A stretch of DNA of 64,000 bases from Streptomyces gossypii (GTDB taxonomy: Bacteria; Actinomycetota; Actinomycetes; Streptomycetales; Streptomycetaceae). Of the stretch, positions 26,302 to 35,400 are shown piece by piece. The notes under the pieces are model-generated. The model saw nothing but the letters and a program-made list of their open reading frames with translations. It was not told the origin of the DNA and searched no databases. Position numbers and translations under genes: made by a program. The first letter of the stretch is position 1, and every line of letters starts with the position of its first letter. The stretch is taken from contig NZ_JAJAGO010000011.1 of assembly GCF_025165795.1 (NCBI RefSeq), positions 62,001 to 126,000 on the forward strand, written 5' to 3'.

Positions 26302-27690
26302 CTACTCGGCGCCGCTGCGGGCCGCGCCCGCCCGGCGCGATATCCGCCCCAAGGCCGGGACACGGCGGAGCAGTTGGGCGCGGGCCGAGTTGTCCCGGCC
26401 CGGCAGCTCCAGCGCGGTCAGCCGTTTGCGGCTGAAGTAGTCCTCTGTGGTGCCGTCCAGACGCTCCGTCAGCCAGCTTGCCGCGTCCTCCCGCAGACCG
26501 GGGTGCAGTTCCGCCTGCATGCAGTAGCCCACCGTCCGCAGCAGCGCCCCCGCATCGTCGGCCCGCTTCGTCGGCACGGCCACCTCGGCCGTCGGGGTCT
26601 CGCCGCGCTCCAGGTCGGCCACCAGGAAGTCCACCAGCGTCACCGGCACCCGGTTGCTGTTCTGGTAGGGCCGCAGCCGCCGCAGCAGCACCTCGGTGCC
26701 GACCTTGGCTATGGGCACCCCGTAGTACGTCGCGGCCGTCAGCATGGCGGTGGAGAAACAGCCGACCACCAGCGACGGACGGCATCTCTCGTACACGGCT
26801 TCGGCCAGCAACGGCCGGTCCAGCACGGTCAGCCGTATCCCCGCCTCGGCCGCCGTCTTCTCCAGCGCACGGGAGTAGCTCGCGGGCGCGGAGGGGTGCG
26901 GTTTGAACAGCACCGAGTCGTGGCCCGCCGCGACCGCGCCGTGCAGCATCCGGAGGTGCAGTTGCTCCTCCTCCTCCTGAGTGAGGATGTCCAGCGCCGC
27001 GAGGTACTGGCCCAGCAGCACCGCTGTGGGCTCGCTCCGCGCGGCCCGGGTGAGCGCCGGATCGGAGGCGGCGGCCTCCCCCAGCTCGGCCAGGACCCGC
27101 CGGAAGGCGTCGTCGAGGACGGTCTCCGCACGTACGCCGTACTCGGAGAGCAGCATCGGACGCAGTCCCGGTACGAGATCGAGGTGCAGCAGCCGCTCGA
27201 CGCGGCGGCCCACCGCGTACGGCAGCCGGTCGCGGGTGGGTCCGTAACTCATCAGCCCGTCGGCGTACACATGGATGGTGCTGCCGCCGAATATCGCGGT
27301 CAGCGCACGGGCCGGGCCCGCGTGGAGCGACTCCACGACCAGCTCCACCTGCGCGTCGCCCAGCCCCCAGCCGAGGCGCAACACACGTTCCCACAGGGGC
27401 GCGTCGTCCAGCCGTGGCATCCAGCCGCCGGGGTGGTGCGGGCGGATCATGGCGTTCCAGTCGCGGGTCTCGTCGAAGCGGGCGGCGAGCCCCTCGAAAC
27501 CGCTCATCAGTGGGAGGGCGGTCGCCGTCTCCGGCACCGAGGCGTTGTTGGACACCAGCAGGATACGGCGGGCCGCGTCCCGGGGCCCGAACTGGCCCGC
27601 GTCCAGGGCGGCGGCCACAGTGGCCGCGCCGTACAGCGTCGACACCTCGAAGATCTGGACCGGGCGGGGCACGTTCGGGGTGTTCGCCAT
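26302..27690 (-). CDS. Polysialyltransferase-like glycosyltransferase
   Basis: A 462-residue cytosolic protein of the alpha-2,8-polysialyltransferase family. The two motifs known to be essential in that family are visible: the HP motif in LFKPHPSAPAS near residue 262 and the S/T motif in VGCFSTAMLTA near 308. The N-terminal FEVSTLYGAATVAAALDAG is typical. It starts 2 bases after the stop of the GT2 gene, so they are translated from one message. Streptomyces wall polymers can contain Kdn or other nonulosonic acids, which makes a teichulosonic-type polymer a reasonable product, but the acceptor is not shown here. Confidence 0.8.
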   Translation of the reverse strand: MANTPNVPRPVQIFEVSTLYGAATVAAALDAGQFGPRDAARRILLVSNNASVPETATALPLMSGFEGLAARFDETRDWNAMIRPHHPGGWMPRLDDAPLWERVLRLGWGLGDAQVELVVESLHAGPARALTAIFGGSTIHVYADGLMSYGPTRDRLPYAVGRRVERLLHLDLVPGLRPMLLSEYGVRAETVLDDAFRRVLAELGEAAASDPALTRAARSEPTAVLLGQYLAALDILTQEEEEQLHLRMLHGAVAAGHDSVLFKPHPSAPASYSRALEKTAAEAGIRLTVLDRPLLAEAVYERCRPSLVVGCFSTAMLTAATYYGVPIAKVGTEVLLRRLRPYQNSNRVPVTLVDFLVADLERGETPTAEVAVPTKRADDAGALLRTVGYCMQAELHPGLREDAASWLTERLDGTTEDYFSRKRLTALELPGRDNSARAQLLRRVPALGRISRRAGAARSGAE

Positions 27691-27692
27691 GA

Positions 27693-28658
27693 TCAGGCCG
27701 CCTTTCGTGCGCCGCGCAGACGGCGGAGTCTCTCAGCGCGCTTCGTGTCGAGCTCCGCCAGCGTCGTGTCCAGCACCTGCTGCGGCATCCGGTGCAGCGC
27801 CTCCGCACCCTGCTGCCGCAACCGAGCGGCGACCGCCTCCTCGTAACCCTCGGCGTTGGCGAGGTGGAAGGCGAGGATGGCGCAGTAGGTGCGTACCGCC
27901 TTGGGCAGGAAGCGCTCCGCCTCCCGGTCGGCGGCGAGGTCGTCGAGGAGGGTGTCGAAGGCGGGCATGAAGTCCAGTTGGCGCTCATCCTTGATCTGGG
28001 TGAGCGAGGTGGCGACACCGCGCCGGTAGAACACCCCGAGCAGCCCCACGACCGCGAACGACTCGGCGCGCAGGTGGAGATGCCACACCCACAGCCGGTC
28101 CTCCGCCGTACGCAGCCCGGTGGCGAACCGCATCGCCCCGTCCGCGAACAGGCCACGGCGGTATATCCCGGCCCACACGAAGGGGTAGTCGACCATCGTC
28201 TCCGCGTCCGGCGGCGCGATCACGTCCCTCGGGTGCAGCACCGCACCCTCCCGGGGTGCCGGAGGACGCCGTAGCACACGCTTGTTCCCCGTACTGACCA
28301 CATGGTCGGTACGGACGAAGTCGCATCCCAGTTCCTCTATCGCCGCCACCAGTCGGCGTAGGTAACCAGGGGCGTACCAGTCGTCGCCGTCCAGAAAGGT
28401 GAGGTAGTCGCCGGTGGCGGCGTCGATCCCCACGTTCCGGCTGCGCGCGATGCCCAGGTTCTGCTCGTTCCGGATGAGTCTCGCGCCGGGCAGGGTGTGC
28501 TGCCAGCTGTCGAGGATTCCAGAAGTGGCGTCCGTCGAGCAGTCGTCGACGAGGATGAACTCGGTAGTCGGCTCGGCGTTGTTGGCAAGGCTGCGCAGGG
28601 TGTCTGAGGCGTACTCCTGCACGTTGTGGAACGGTACGATCACGGAAAGCTTGGGCAT
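27693..28658 (-). CDS. Family 2 glycosyltransferase
   Basis: A 321-residue GT-A enzyme. MPKLSVIVPFHNVQEY opens the nucleotide-binding fold, FILVDDCSTD and LTFLDGDDWY (metal-binding DGDD at residues 90-93) follow, and a catalytic acidic pair appears near TAEDRLW. There is no membrane segment. It is the first gene of a two-gene unit with the polysialyltransferase-like gene. Longer frames upstream have poor coding character. Confidence 0.9.
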   Translation of the reverse strand: MPKLSVIVPFHNVQEYASDTLRSLANNAEPTTEFILVDDCSTDATSGILDSWQHTLPGARLIRNEQNLGIARSRNVGIDAATGDYLTFLDGDDWYAPGYLRRLVAAIEELGCDFVRTDHVVSTGNKRVLRRPPAPREGAVLHPRDVIAPPDAETMVDYPFVWAGIYRRGLFADGAMRFATGLRTAEDRLWVWHLHLRAESFAVVGLLGVFYRRGVATSLTQIKDERQLDFMPAFDTLLDDLAADREAERFLPKAVRTYCAILAFHLANAEGYEEAVAARLRQQGAEALHRMPQQVLDTTLAELDTKRAERLRRLRGARKAA

Positions 28659-28926
28659 GCGAGTCCAGGACGCTGAGCGGGCCGCAAGCGCGCGGCCGGG
28701 GCGACACTTGGGGGGTGCGTGCGGCCCAGGGGGTGGCATCGGGTGATGCGGCCGACTAGCACAGTAGTCACGGAACCGGCGTACCACGGAAGCAGTTCAC
28801 GGACGACAGGTGAACAACAGGCAACGGAACGGGGCGAGGCCCCCTCCGGCCAGGCCGCCTCCCCGACCCAGCCGTCCGCACGGGTGTTCACCTCCACGAA
28901 ACAGCTGCCGCGCAGAATCTCACGGC

Positions 28927-29376
28927 ATGAAGATCGAACAGGTTCCTTGGGCGGACCCGGCCGCCCGTGCACTGCGGGCGCGGCAACGCGCGGAAATCGC
29001 CGAGATGTACGGCACTCCGGACAGCGAACCCGGGGTGGCCCCGTCGGCGGCGGACATCGCGGTGTTCCTCGTGCTCAGCGACCACGACGGCACCGCGGTG
29101 GCATGCGGCGGCCTGCGCGAACTCGACGCGGAAACCGGCGAGGTCAAGCGTATGTACGTGGCCCCCGCTCAGCGCGGCTCCGGCGCGGCCGGGCAGGTGC
29201 TCCGCGCGCTGGAGGACTGGGCACGTGCGCGGGGATGGACCGCCCTCCGCCTGGAGACGGGCGACCGCCAACCCGCCGCGGTCCGCTTCTACACGCGCTC
29301 CGGCTACCGCCCCATCCCACCCTTCGGCCCCTACGCGGGGACCACGACCTCCCGATGCTTCGAACGGCCGCTGTAG
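28927..29376 (+). CDS. GNAT family N-acetyltransferase
   Basis: A 149-residue acetyltransferase. The acetyl-CoA binding motif A is KRMYVAPAQRGSGAAGQVL near residue 75-93, and LRLETGDRQPAAVRFYTRSGYRPI forms motif B. CAGAAT at about 28913-28918 lies just before the ATG and suggests a leaderless transcript. The substrate is unknown. Confidence 0.88.
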   Translation: MKIEQVPWADPAARALRARQRAEIAEMYGTPDSEPGVAPSAADIAVFLVLSDHDGTAVACGGLRELDAETGEVKRMYVAPAQRGSGAAGQVLRALEDWARARGWTALRLETGDRQPAAVRFYTRSGYRPIPPFGPYAGTTTSRCFERPL

Positions 29377-29610
29377 GCGAGGGCGCAGCCGGGCGCCCCG
29401 TCCCCGTCCCAGCACTTCGCGCGTCCCGGGGTGGCATTCCAGGTGTTTGCGTTTCCGCAGCTCAGGTGGGGTGGAACGTCCCAGTGTCCCCCATGGGCCG
29501 CAGACCGTTGCGCGGTGGGCGAGGAGTCGGTGATCGTGGTGACCACACCGCGGCGTCGAACTTCTCCGCCGAGGTGGTCCATCACTCGTCAAGCCCAGGG
29601 GGGCCTTGTC

Positions 29611-30330
29611 ATGCATGCCGCACGCCTTCGCCGTAAGCACACTCTCGTCGCCGTCGCCGCGCTCGCCGCGGCACTCTCCCTGACCGCGTGCGGATCCGAG
29701 GACGACGCGGGCAGCGCCGCCAAGGCCGCTGCTTCCACGTCGTCCGCGTCTTCCTCCGGGTCTTCCTCCGGGTCTTCCTCCGGGTCTCCGTCCGCGTCGT
29801 CCCCCGCACCGAAGGACAGCGGCACGGGCGGCGCCACCGCCGGCGGCGCCGGTTCCAGCAAGGACGACGCACCCGGCACCGTCGCGGGCGGCGACGGTGC
29901 CACCGCAGGGGACCCCTGCTCCGGAGACAACGTGGCCGCCACGGTCACCCGGGTCGATCGCCCGGTGAACCACCTGCTCATCAAGATCACGAACAACAGC
30001 AGCGAGCGCTGCGACGCCTTCGGCGCCCCCGCACTGCGATTCGACGAGAGCCAGGCCGCGGTCCGCGTACTGGATGAGTCCCAGCCGCAGTCCGTCGTCG
30101 GCGTCGAGCCCGGCGAGTCGGCGTACGCCGCCATCGGACTGTCCAGCGCCGAGAACCAGGGCGAGGGGCTCAGGGACGTCAGCAACCTGGAGATCCACTT
30201 CCTGGGCAAGGAACTGCAGGGCTCGGTCGGCAGTGCCCTCGACAAGGCCCTGCCGCAGGGCACCAAGATCGACGACACCGCCTTCGTCACCTACTGGCAG
30301 TCCGACCTTCAGGACGCCCTGATGTACTGA
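29611..30330 (+). CDS. Lipoprotein, DUF4232-like
   Basis: A 239-residue exported lipoprotein. The lipobox is LTAC (Cys26-27 region) after a hydrophobic core. A Ser/Gly/Ala-rich linker contains three 12-base repeats encoding SSGS units. The globular part begins DPCSGDNVAATVTRV and continues with LIKITNNSSERCDAFGAPALRF, the pattern of DUF4232 proteins, which form an immunoglobulin-like fold with a Cys-Cys bridge. AGGGGGG precedes the start. A terminator follows. Function unknown. Confidence 0.8.
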   Translation: MHAARLRRKHTLVAVAALAAALSLTACGSEDDAGSAAKAAASTSSASSSGSSSGSSSGSPSASSPAPKDSGTGGATAGGAGSSKDDAPGTVAGGDGATAGDPCSGDNVAATVTRVDRPVNHLLIKITNNSSERCDAFGAPALRFDESQAAVRVLDESQPQSVVGVEPGESAYAAIGLSSAENQGEGLRDVSNLEIHFLGKELQGSVGSALDKALPQGTKIDDTAFVTYWQSDLQDALMY

Positions 30331-30344
30331 GCCCCGCTCAGGAC

Positions 30345-30390
30345 TCCCTCACCCGGCGCACCACGATCCCCGCCCGCGCCGGGTGAGGGA
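30345..30390. terminator. Bidirectional hairpin terminator
   Basis: A perfect 15-bp stem (30345-30359 with 30376-30390) lies 14 bases after the lipoprotein stop. It also serves the convergent XRE gene. Confidence 0.8.
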
Positions 30391-30435
30391 CGCACGGCGG
30401 ACCGCGTCCGCGTTCTCCTCGCCGGCGCCGTCCGC

Positions 30436-30480
30436 CGGCGCCGCTCCCGTCGGCGCCGCTCCCGTCGGCGCCGCTCCCGT
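30436..30480. repeat. Three perfect 15-bp tandem repeats
   Basis: CGGCGCCGCTCCCGT is repeated exactly at 30436, 30451 and 30466. The array lies just past the stop codon of the XRE gene and would encode TGAAP units if that stop were passed in another frame. Confidence 0.9.
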
Positions 30481-30485
30481 GGCGG

Positions 30486-32039
30486 TCAGCTCTCCCTCTT
30501 GATCCACTCGTCGCCGCCGTTGGGATAGTCGTAGCCGGGGCGGCCGGTGCCGCCGCTGGTGCGGAACGGTGAACCGGCGTTGTCGAGGTGCAGCGTGCCG
30601 CGGCGGTTGCCGCTGGACCAGTCCAACCTCAGATCCCAGCGGACCTCGTGCGCGTTGGTGTGCGCGGTGACGTAGAAGACCTCCGGGTCGGTCTCGCTCA
30701 CCTTGTACGGGAAGTCGCGCTGGCCGTTCTTGACCTCGGCCGCAGGGCTGCCGGCGTCCAGATCGACGTCGAAGGACTTGGTGTCGACCTTGCCGCCGCA
30801 GCCGACCCCCATCGAGTAGTCGTTCCAGGCGAGCGGGGCACCCTTGCTGACGACACGCACATGCAGCGCCTCCAGGACGACGGTGTCCTGGCCGGTGCCC
30901 TGGAGCGTGAGGGCGACCTGCTGCTCGCCGGAGGCGACGGCGCCGTACGCGGCGGCCCACCGCGGGGCGTCCGGCTCGGCGGCAGGTGGCCCGACCTGCT
31001 CGGGCTCACTGTCGACGAGGAAGTGCTGGCTGCACGGACTCTCGTAGACATAGGGGCGGGTGGCGACGCTGAGCGGTGCGGCGCCGCCGGTGGCCGTTTC
31101 GCCGCTCTTGGACGCACGGGGCCCCGCCTGGTCGGCGGCGGGTCCGGATCCGGTCCGGGAAGCCGAAGCGGACGGGGGGACGGACCGCTTGCGGCCCGAT
31201 TCCCTCGCGGACGGTGCGGAGGAGGAGGCCGACGCGGAGGGGGCCCTGGAGCCTTGGGTGCCGGTTGCGTCCGTGGTGGCATCGGCGGCCTGCCGGTCGC
31301 CCGCATCCCCTCCGCCCCCGCCCCCGCCGGATGAGGGAATCGTGGCGAGCGCGATGACCCCCAGCACGGCGGCCACGGCGGCGGAGGCGATCAGCACGGT
31401 ACGGCGGCGTGGCCGGGCGGCGTTGCCTGGCACGCGGTCGGCGACCAACGGCTCTCCGGTCCCGCCGGGACCGACGGGGGTGCCCGCGGCAGGAGCCACG
31501 TCCGCGCCGGGAGCCGGGGCCGCGTCAGGGTCCAGGGCGGCGCCGGGAGCGGGGGCCGCGTCGACATCTGGGACCGCACCGGGGGCTGGGACCGCCGCCT
31601 CCGGGCCAGCCGCCGGGGGTGAACCGGGCGCCGCCTCCGGGCCAGCCGCCGGGGGTGAACCGGGCGCCGCCTCCGGGCCAGCCGCCGGGGGTGAACCGGG
31701 CGCCGCCTCGGGGCTCGCCGCCGGGTCCGGCTCCGCCAGCGCCGCCGGTCGCTCCGTCGCGGCACGGTCCGGCTTCTGGCCCCGGACCGCGTCCGCCAGG
31801 ATCCACAGCCGGTGCAGCTCCACCAGTTCCGTCGTCGTCGCCCCGCAGACCCTCGCGAGGCGCTCCGCCGGCCCGTACTCGTTCGGCACCACCGTGCCGT
31901 TGCAGTAACGGTGCAGCGTCGACGTACTCATGTGCAGGCGCTTGGCCAAAGCCCCGTAACTCAGCCCCGAGCGGTCCTTGAACCCCCGCAGCAGCTCCGC
32001 GAACTCACCCGGCCCACCGGCTCCCGTTGCCCCCGACAC
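30486..32039 (-). CDS. XRE-type HTH protein with membrane anchor and extracellular domain
   Basis: A 517-residue protein with cytosolic DNA-binding and outside domains. Residues 10-85 form an XRE helix-turn-helix (FKDRSGLSYGALAKRLHMSTSTLHRYCNG). A Pro/Ala-rich linker with three perfect 12-residue repeats follows, then one membrane helix (RTVLIASAAVAAVLGVIALATI). A Ser-rich stalk and a beta-rich C-terminal domain come next (YVYESPCSQHFLVD, LQGTGQDTVVLEALHVRVV). This architecture is frequent in Streptomyces and may sense the cell surface. The GTG at 32039 has GGAG upstream; a longer frame begins at 32084. Confidence 0.75.
   Translation of the reverse strand: MSGATGAGGPGEFAELLRGFKDRSGLSYGALAKRLHMSTSTLHRYCNGTVVPNEYGPAERLARVCGATTTELVELHRLWILADAVRGQKPDRAATERPAALAEPDPAASPEAAPGSPPAAGPEAAPGSPPAAGPEAAPGSPPAAGPEAAVPAPGAVPDVDAAPAPGAALDPDAAPAPGADVAPAAGTPVGPGGTGEPLVADRVPGNAARPRRRTVLIASAAVAAVLGVIALATIPSSGGGGGGGDAGDRQAADATTDATGTQGSRAPSASASSSAPSARESGRKRSVPPSASASRTGSGPAADQAGPRASKSGETATGGAAPLSVATRPYVYESPCSQHFLVDSEPEQVGPPAAEPDAPRWAAAYGAVASGEQQVALTLQGTGQDTVVLEALHVRVVSKGAPLAWNDYSMGVGCGGKVDTKSFDVDLDAGSPAAEVKNGQRDFPYKVSETDPEVFYVTAHTNAHEVRWDLRLDWSSGNRRGTLHLDNAGSPFRTSGGTGRPGYDYPNGGDEWIKRES
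31601..31708 (-). repeat. Three perfect 36-bp coding tandem repeats
   Basis: Identical 36-base units start at 31601, 31637 and 31673 inside the XRE-type gene. Each encodes the 12 residues PEAAPGSPPAAG. The perfect identity suggests recent expansion. Confidence 0.9.
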
Positions 32040-32166
32040 CCTTCTCCATCTCCGCGTTCCAGCCACGTATGCAAGGACCCGCACGCTCCGTCAGGCCACA
32101 GCCCTTCTCCACTGGGGCTCCCATCATCCAAGCATCACACCCACGGAAAGACGAACAGGCCCCGAC

Positions 32167-32355
32167 ATGCCCAGTCTCCCGAACCCCTGTACCCGCCTCC
32201 TCACGACCGCCGCGAGCGTCGCACTCGCCGCGCTCTCCTTGACCGCGTGCGAAAGCGGAACGGGCGTCCGCTACGAGGGCACCTCCGGTGCGGCGCCCAC
32301 CATGCCCACCTCCGCACAGGCCGCTGCTGACCAGGATGGTCGCAGTCCTCAATGA
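32167..32355 (+). CDS. Very small lipoprotein
   Basis: A 62-residue product with a textbook lipoprotein signal (LLTTAASVALAALSLTAC) leaving a mature part of only about 35 Gly/Ser/Ala-rich residues. It is divergent from the XRE-type gene. It could be a genuine small lipoprotein or the remaining head of a longer one. The ribosome binding site is weak. Confidence 0.5.
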   Translation: MPSLPNPCTRLLTTAASVALAALSLTACESGTGVRYEGTSGAAPTMPTSAQAAADQDGRSPQ

Positions 32356-32442
32356 GTGGCTGTGACCGGCACTTCCCAACAGACCCTAGGCCAGCAGCGC
32401 TTCAGAGTGCTCTTGAGCCGTTTGCGTGCGCGCGCCAGGCCG

Positions 32443-35400
32443 TCAGTCGTGCCAGCGGGCGCGGGCGAGCTCGGGGGCGCGGGTGGGGTCCTCCAGGAGG
32501 GCTGCGGTTTCGAACCGGCGGGTCCAGCGGCCTGCCGCCCAGGCGAGGCCCGCTGCCACGCCCTCCAGGGTGGCCGCGTGCAGGGTGCCGTCCGGGGTGA
32601 GGCGCCAGTCCGACTCGATGCCGCCGACGAGCAGTTCGTCGTGTTCGACGTAGGTCGTCGGGGCGCCGGGCAGCAGGGTGCGTACGGCCCCCGGGACGTT
32701 GCGTTCGGTGCCCGCGTCGCCGCCGACCGTGCCGTCGGCGGTCTCGCTGAGCCGCCGTACGTCCAGAACCGCCGCCAGGGCGTCGGCCAGTGCGGGCCGT
32801 ACCGGCAACAGTGGCCGCTCGCCCGCCAGTTGCACCAGGTCGGGGGCGTCGGCGACGACTGCTCCCGCGGCGTCCACCACCCGCACCTGGTCGCCGACGA
32901 CGGCCCGCAGTTCGTCCGGCAGCGTCACCTCGTCCGGGTCCAGTTCGGCCAGCAGGCTGTAGAGGCCGTGCAGTTGGCTGGTCTCCACCGGCAGGTGCCG
33001 GTCGGCCAGCCGTGCCAGCAGTTCGGCCGCACCGCCCGGTCCCTCCAGCAGGGCGGCGGCGGAGGTGCGCACGCCCAAGGCGCGCAGCACCTCGGTGTCG
33101 GGGCCCCCATCGGTGCCCGTGGAGAGGGCGGAGGCGTCCGCCTCCTCGTACAGGCCCGCCAGCAGCGGGTCGCCGCCCGCCGCGCGCAGACCGGCCGGGC
33201 GGCGCCCGTCCAGCACCGGGTGTCCGCGCAGCCACCAGGCGGTGTAGGGGCGTACGGTCTCGGTCACCCCGTCCGGCAGCAGCACCCGGACGGGGGCGGT
33301 GAGCGCGTCCCGCAGCGGCGGCTGGGCCAGCATGGCCAGGGCCTGCGGCCAGCGGTCGTCGGCGACGAGGTCCAGGTCGCGTACGGCGACCAGTTCGGCG
33401 ATGACGGGCGGCACCGGGGTTTCCGGAAGCGCGTCGAGTACGTCCTCGCACCACACGTCGACCGCGTCCAGCAGGCCGGTGTCGCCAGGGCGCGCGTAGT
33501 CGCCGCCGTCCGCACCGCCGTGACCGCCCTGGGCGGCGGGCGGTTCGGAGATCTCGTCCGGGTCGAGTACCACGTCGGTCGCCCGCACCAGGGCGAAGCC
33601 CGCCAGCACGCCGACGGCCGTCAGGGTCCGCTCGCCCCAGCGGTCGGCCAGCGCACTGTCGCAGGCGGCGAGTTCGCCCTCGCGGATCACCTGCTCGAAG
33701 GGGCTGCCGGGGAAGACGAGTTCGGAGGCAGGTGCCTGCTCGCCGTCCTCGTCGGGCAGGGCGAGGGCGCCCAGCCACGGCTCGTCCCCCGGCTCCAGCG
33801 CCGCATCCCGTACGAGGGTGAGGACGGTCTCGGCCAACTCCTCGGCGTCCAGCGTGTCTTCGTCCCACACCTCTCCGGAGTCGAGCGAGTCGGCGACGGC
33901 CGCCCGCACCTGCGGGGTGGTGAGCACCGCGCGCGGGGCGGCCGGGGCGGCGCCGAGCCGGTCCAGCAGCGGGTGTGAGGCGTCGGGGTGAGCCACCTTG
34001 AGGCCGAGGCGGGCGAGGGAACCGTGCCACTGGACGGTGTCCGGAGCGCGGTCCGACTCGCTCGGCGGCGCGCCCTCCGGCAGCGGCAGCAGCACCTGGC
34101 GCGGCCCGATGGTCGTACGGCCGTCGGCGAGCGGCACCGGGAGCCCGGTGAGCCGGTCCGGGTCCACTCCCGCGAGGGAGTCGTAGAGCCGCCACCACCA
34201 GCCTGGTTCCCGCCGCACACCGGCAAGCCGGTCGATCGCCTCGCCCAACGGCACCCGCGCCACCTCCAGGGCGCGCAGCTCGGGGCGGCGCTCCAGCCCG
34301 GCGGGCAGCAGGCTGGGGAAGAGCTCGGCCAGCACGGCGACCGTTTCGGCACCGGCGCCCTCCACCACCTCGGCCTCGCGGGGCCGCAGGCGGGCCGGGC
34401 GCTCCTCACGCAGCGAGTCGGCACCGACGTCGGCCGCGCCGTCGAGGGCGGAACCGGCTGCGGCATCGGCTGCGGAACCGGCCTCTCCTGCCTCGCCCGG
34501 GGCGCCCGCTTCCAGCGGGGCGGCCGGAGGCAGGAAGGGGACGCGGGGCAGCCGCTCCAGCAGCAGACCGCGCAGCGTGCCGTCGAGGGCGCCCCTGCCC
34601 AGCGGGCCCGGCACCAGGTCGAGGATGCCGGTGCCGACCGGTTCCCAGCCGCGGAGGAGGTCCACGTAGGCGTCCGCCGCGCGCTCGACCACGAAGTCGG
34701 CGAGCGGCCCGGGGGCGACGTGCCTGCGGGTCGGCTCCATCGGGAAGGTGGCGATCAGCAGGGCGGGCAGCCCCAGCGGCTCGTCGGTGGGGGTCGGAGC
34801 GTGGACGAACGGAGCGGTCAGCGGGCGGGCGGGTGCGCCCTCCGCGTCCACCGGAACCGCCCAGGTCACCGACCACCAGGGGCGCAGCCGCTCCTCCAGG
34901 GGGCGGTCGGCGAAGAGGGCGGGGTCGGCGCGGCCGCCGGCCTGCTCCACCCGCCAGCGGGTGGAGGTGGCGGGCGGCGCGGCCGCGGCCGTCGCCGGGG
35001 CGGTCGCCGCAGGTGCGGTCTCGTCGTCGACGATCACATACGGGCCGTCCGTGCGGCGGGCCAGCGTACGGACGCCGTCCGGGGTGTCCACGACGATCTC
35101 GGCAAGGCCGGGGAGGGTGAGCAGCAGCGCGTCGTCGATTCCGGCGAGCAGCCGCACGGTCAGCTCGGTCGCCGCCGTGTCGCGGAGCGGCAGCACCACG
35201 GCGGTGTCGTAGCCCTCGGGTGCGGTGCCCTCGGCGGGCAGCGGCAGCCGGAGCAGCGGCACATGGCCCTCGCGGCGGCGCAGTTCTTCGGCGAGGGCGC
35301 CCTCGCCGCCGGAACCGGCAGCCGTGACCCCGCCCGCGCCGCCACTGGCACCACCGCCGCCCGTGCCCGCTTCGCGCGCCAGTTCGCGTGCCTCGGCGAG

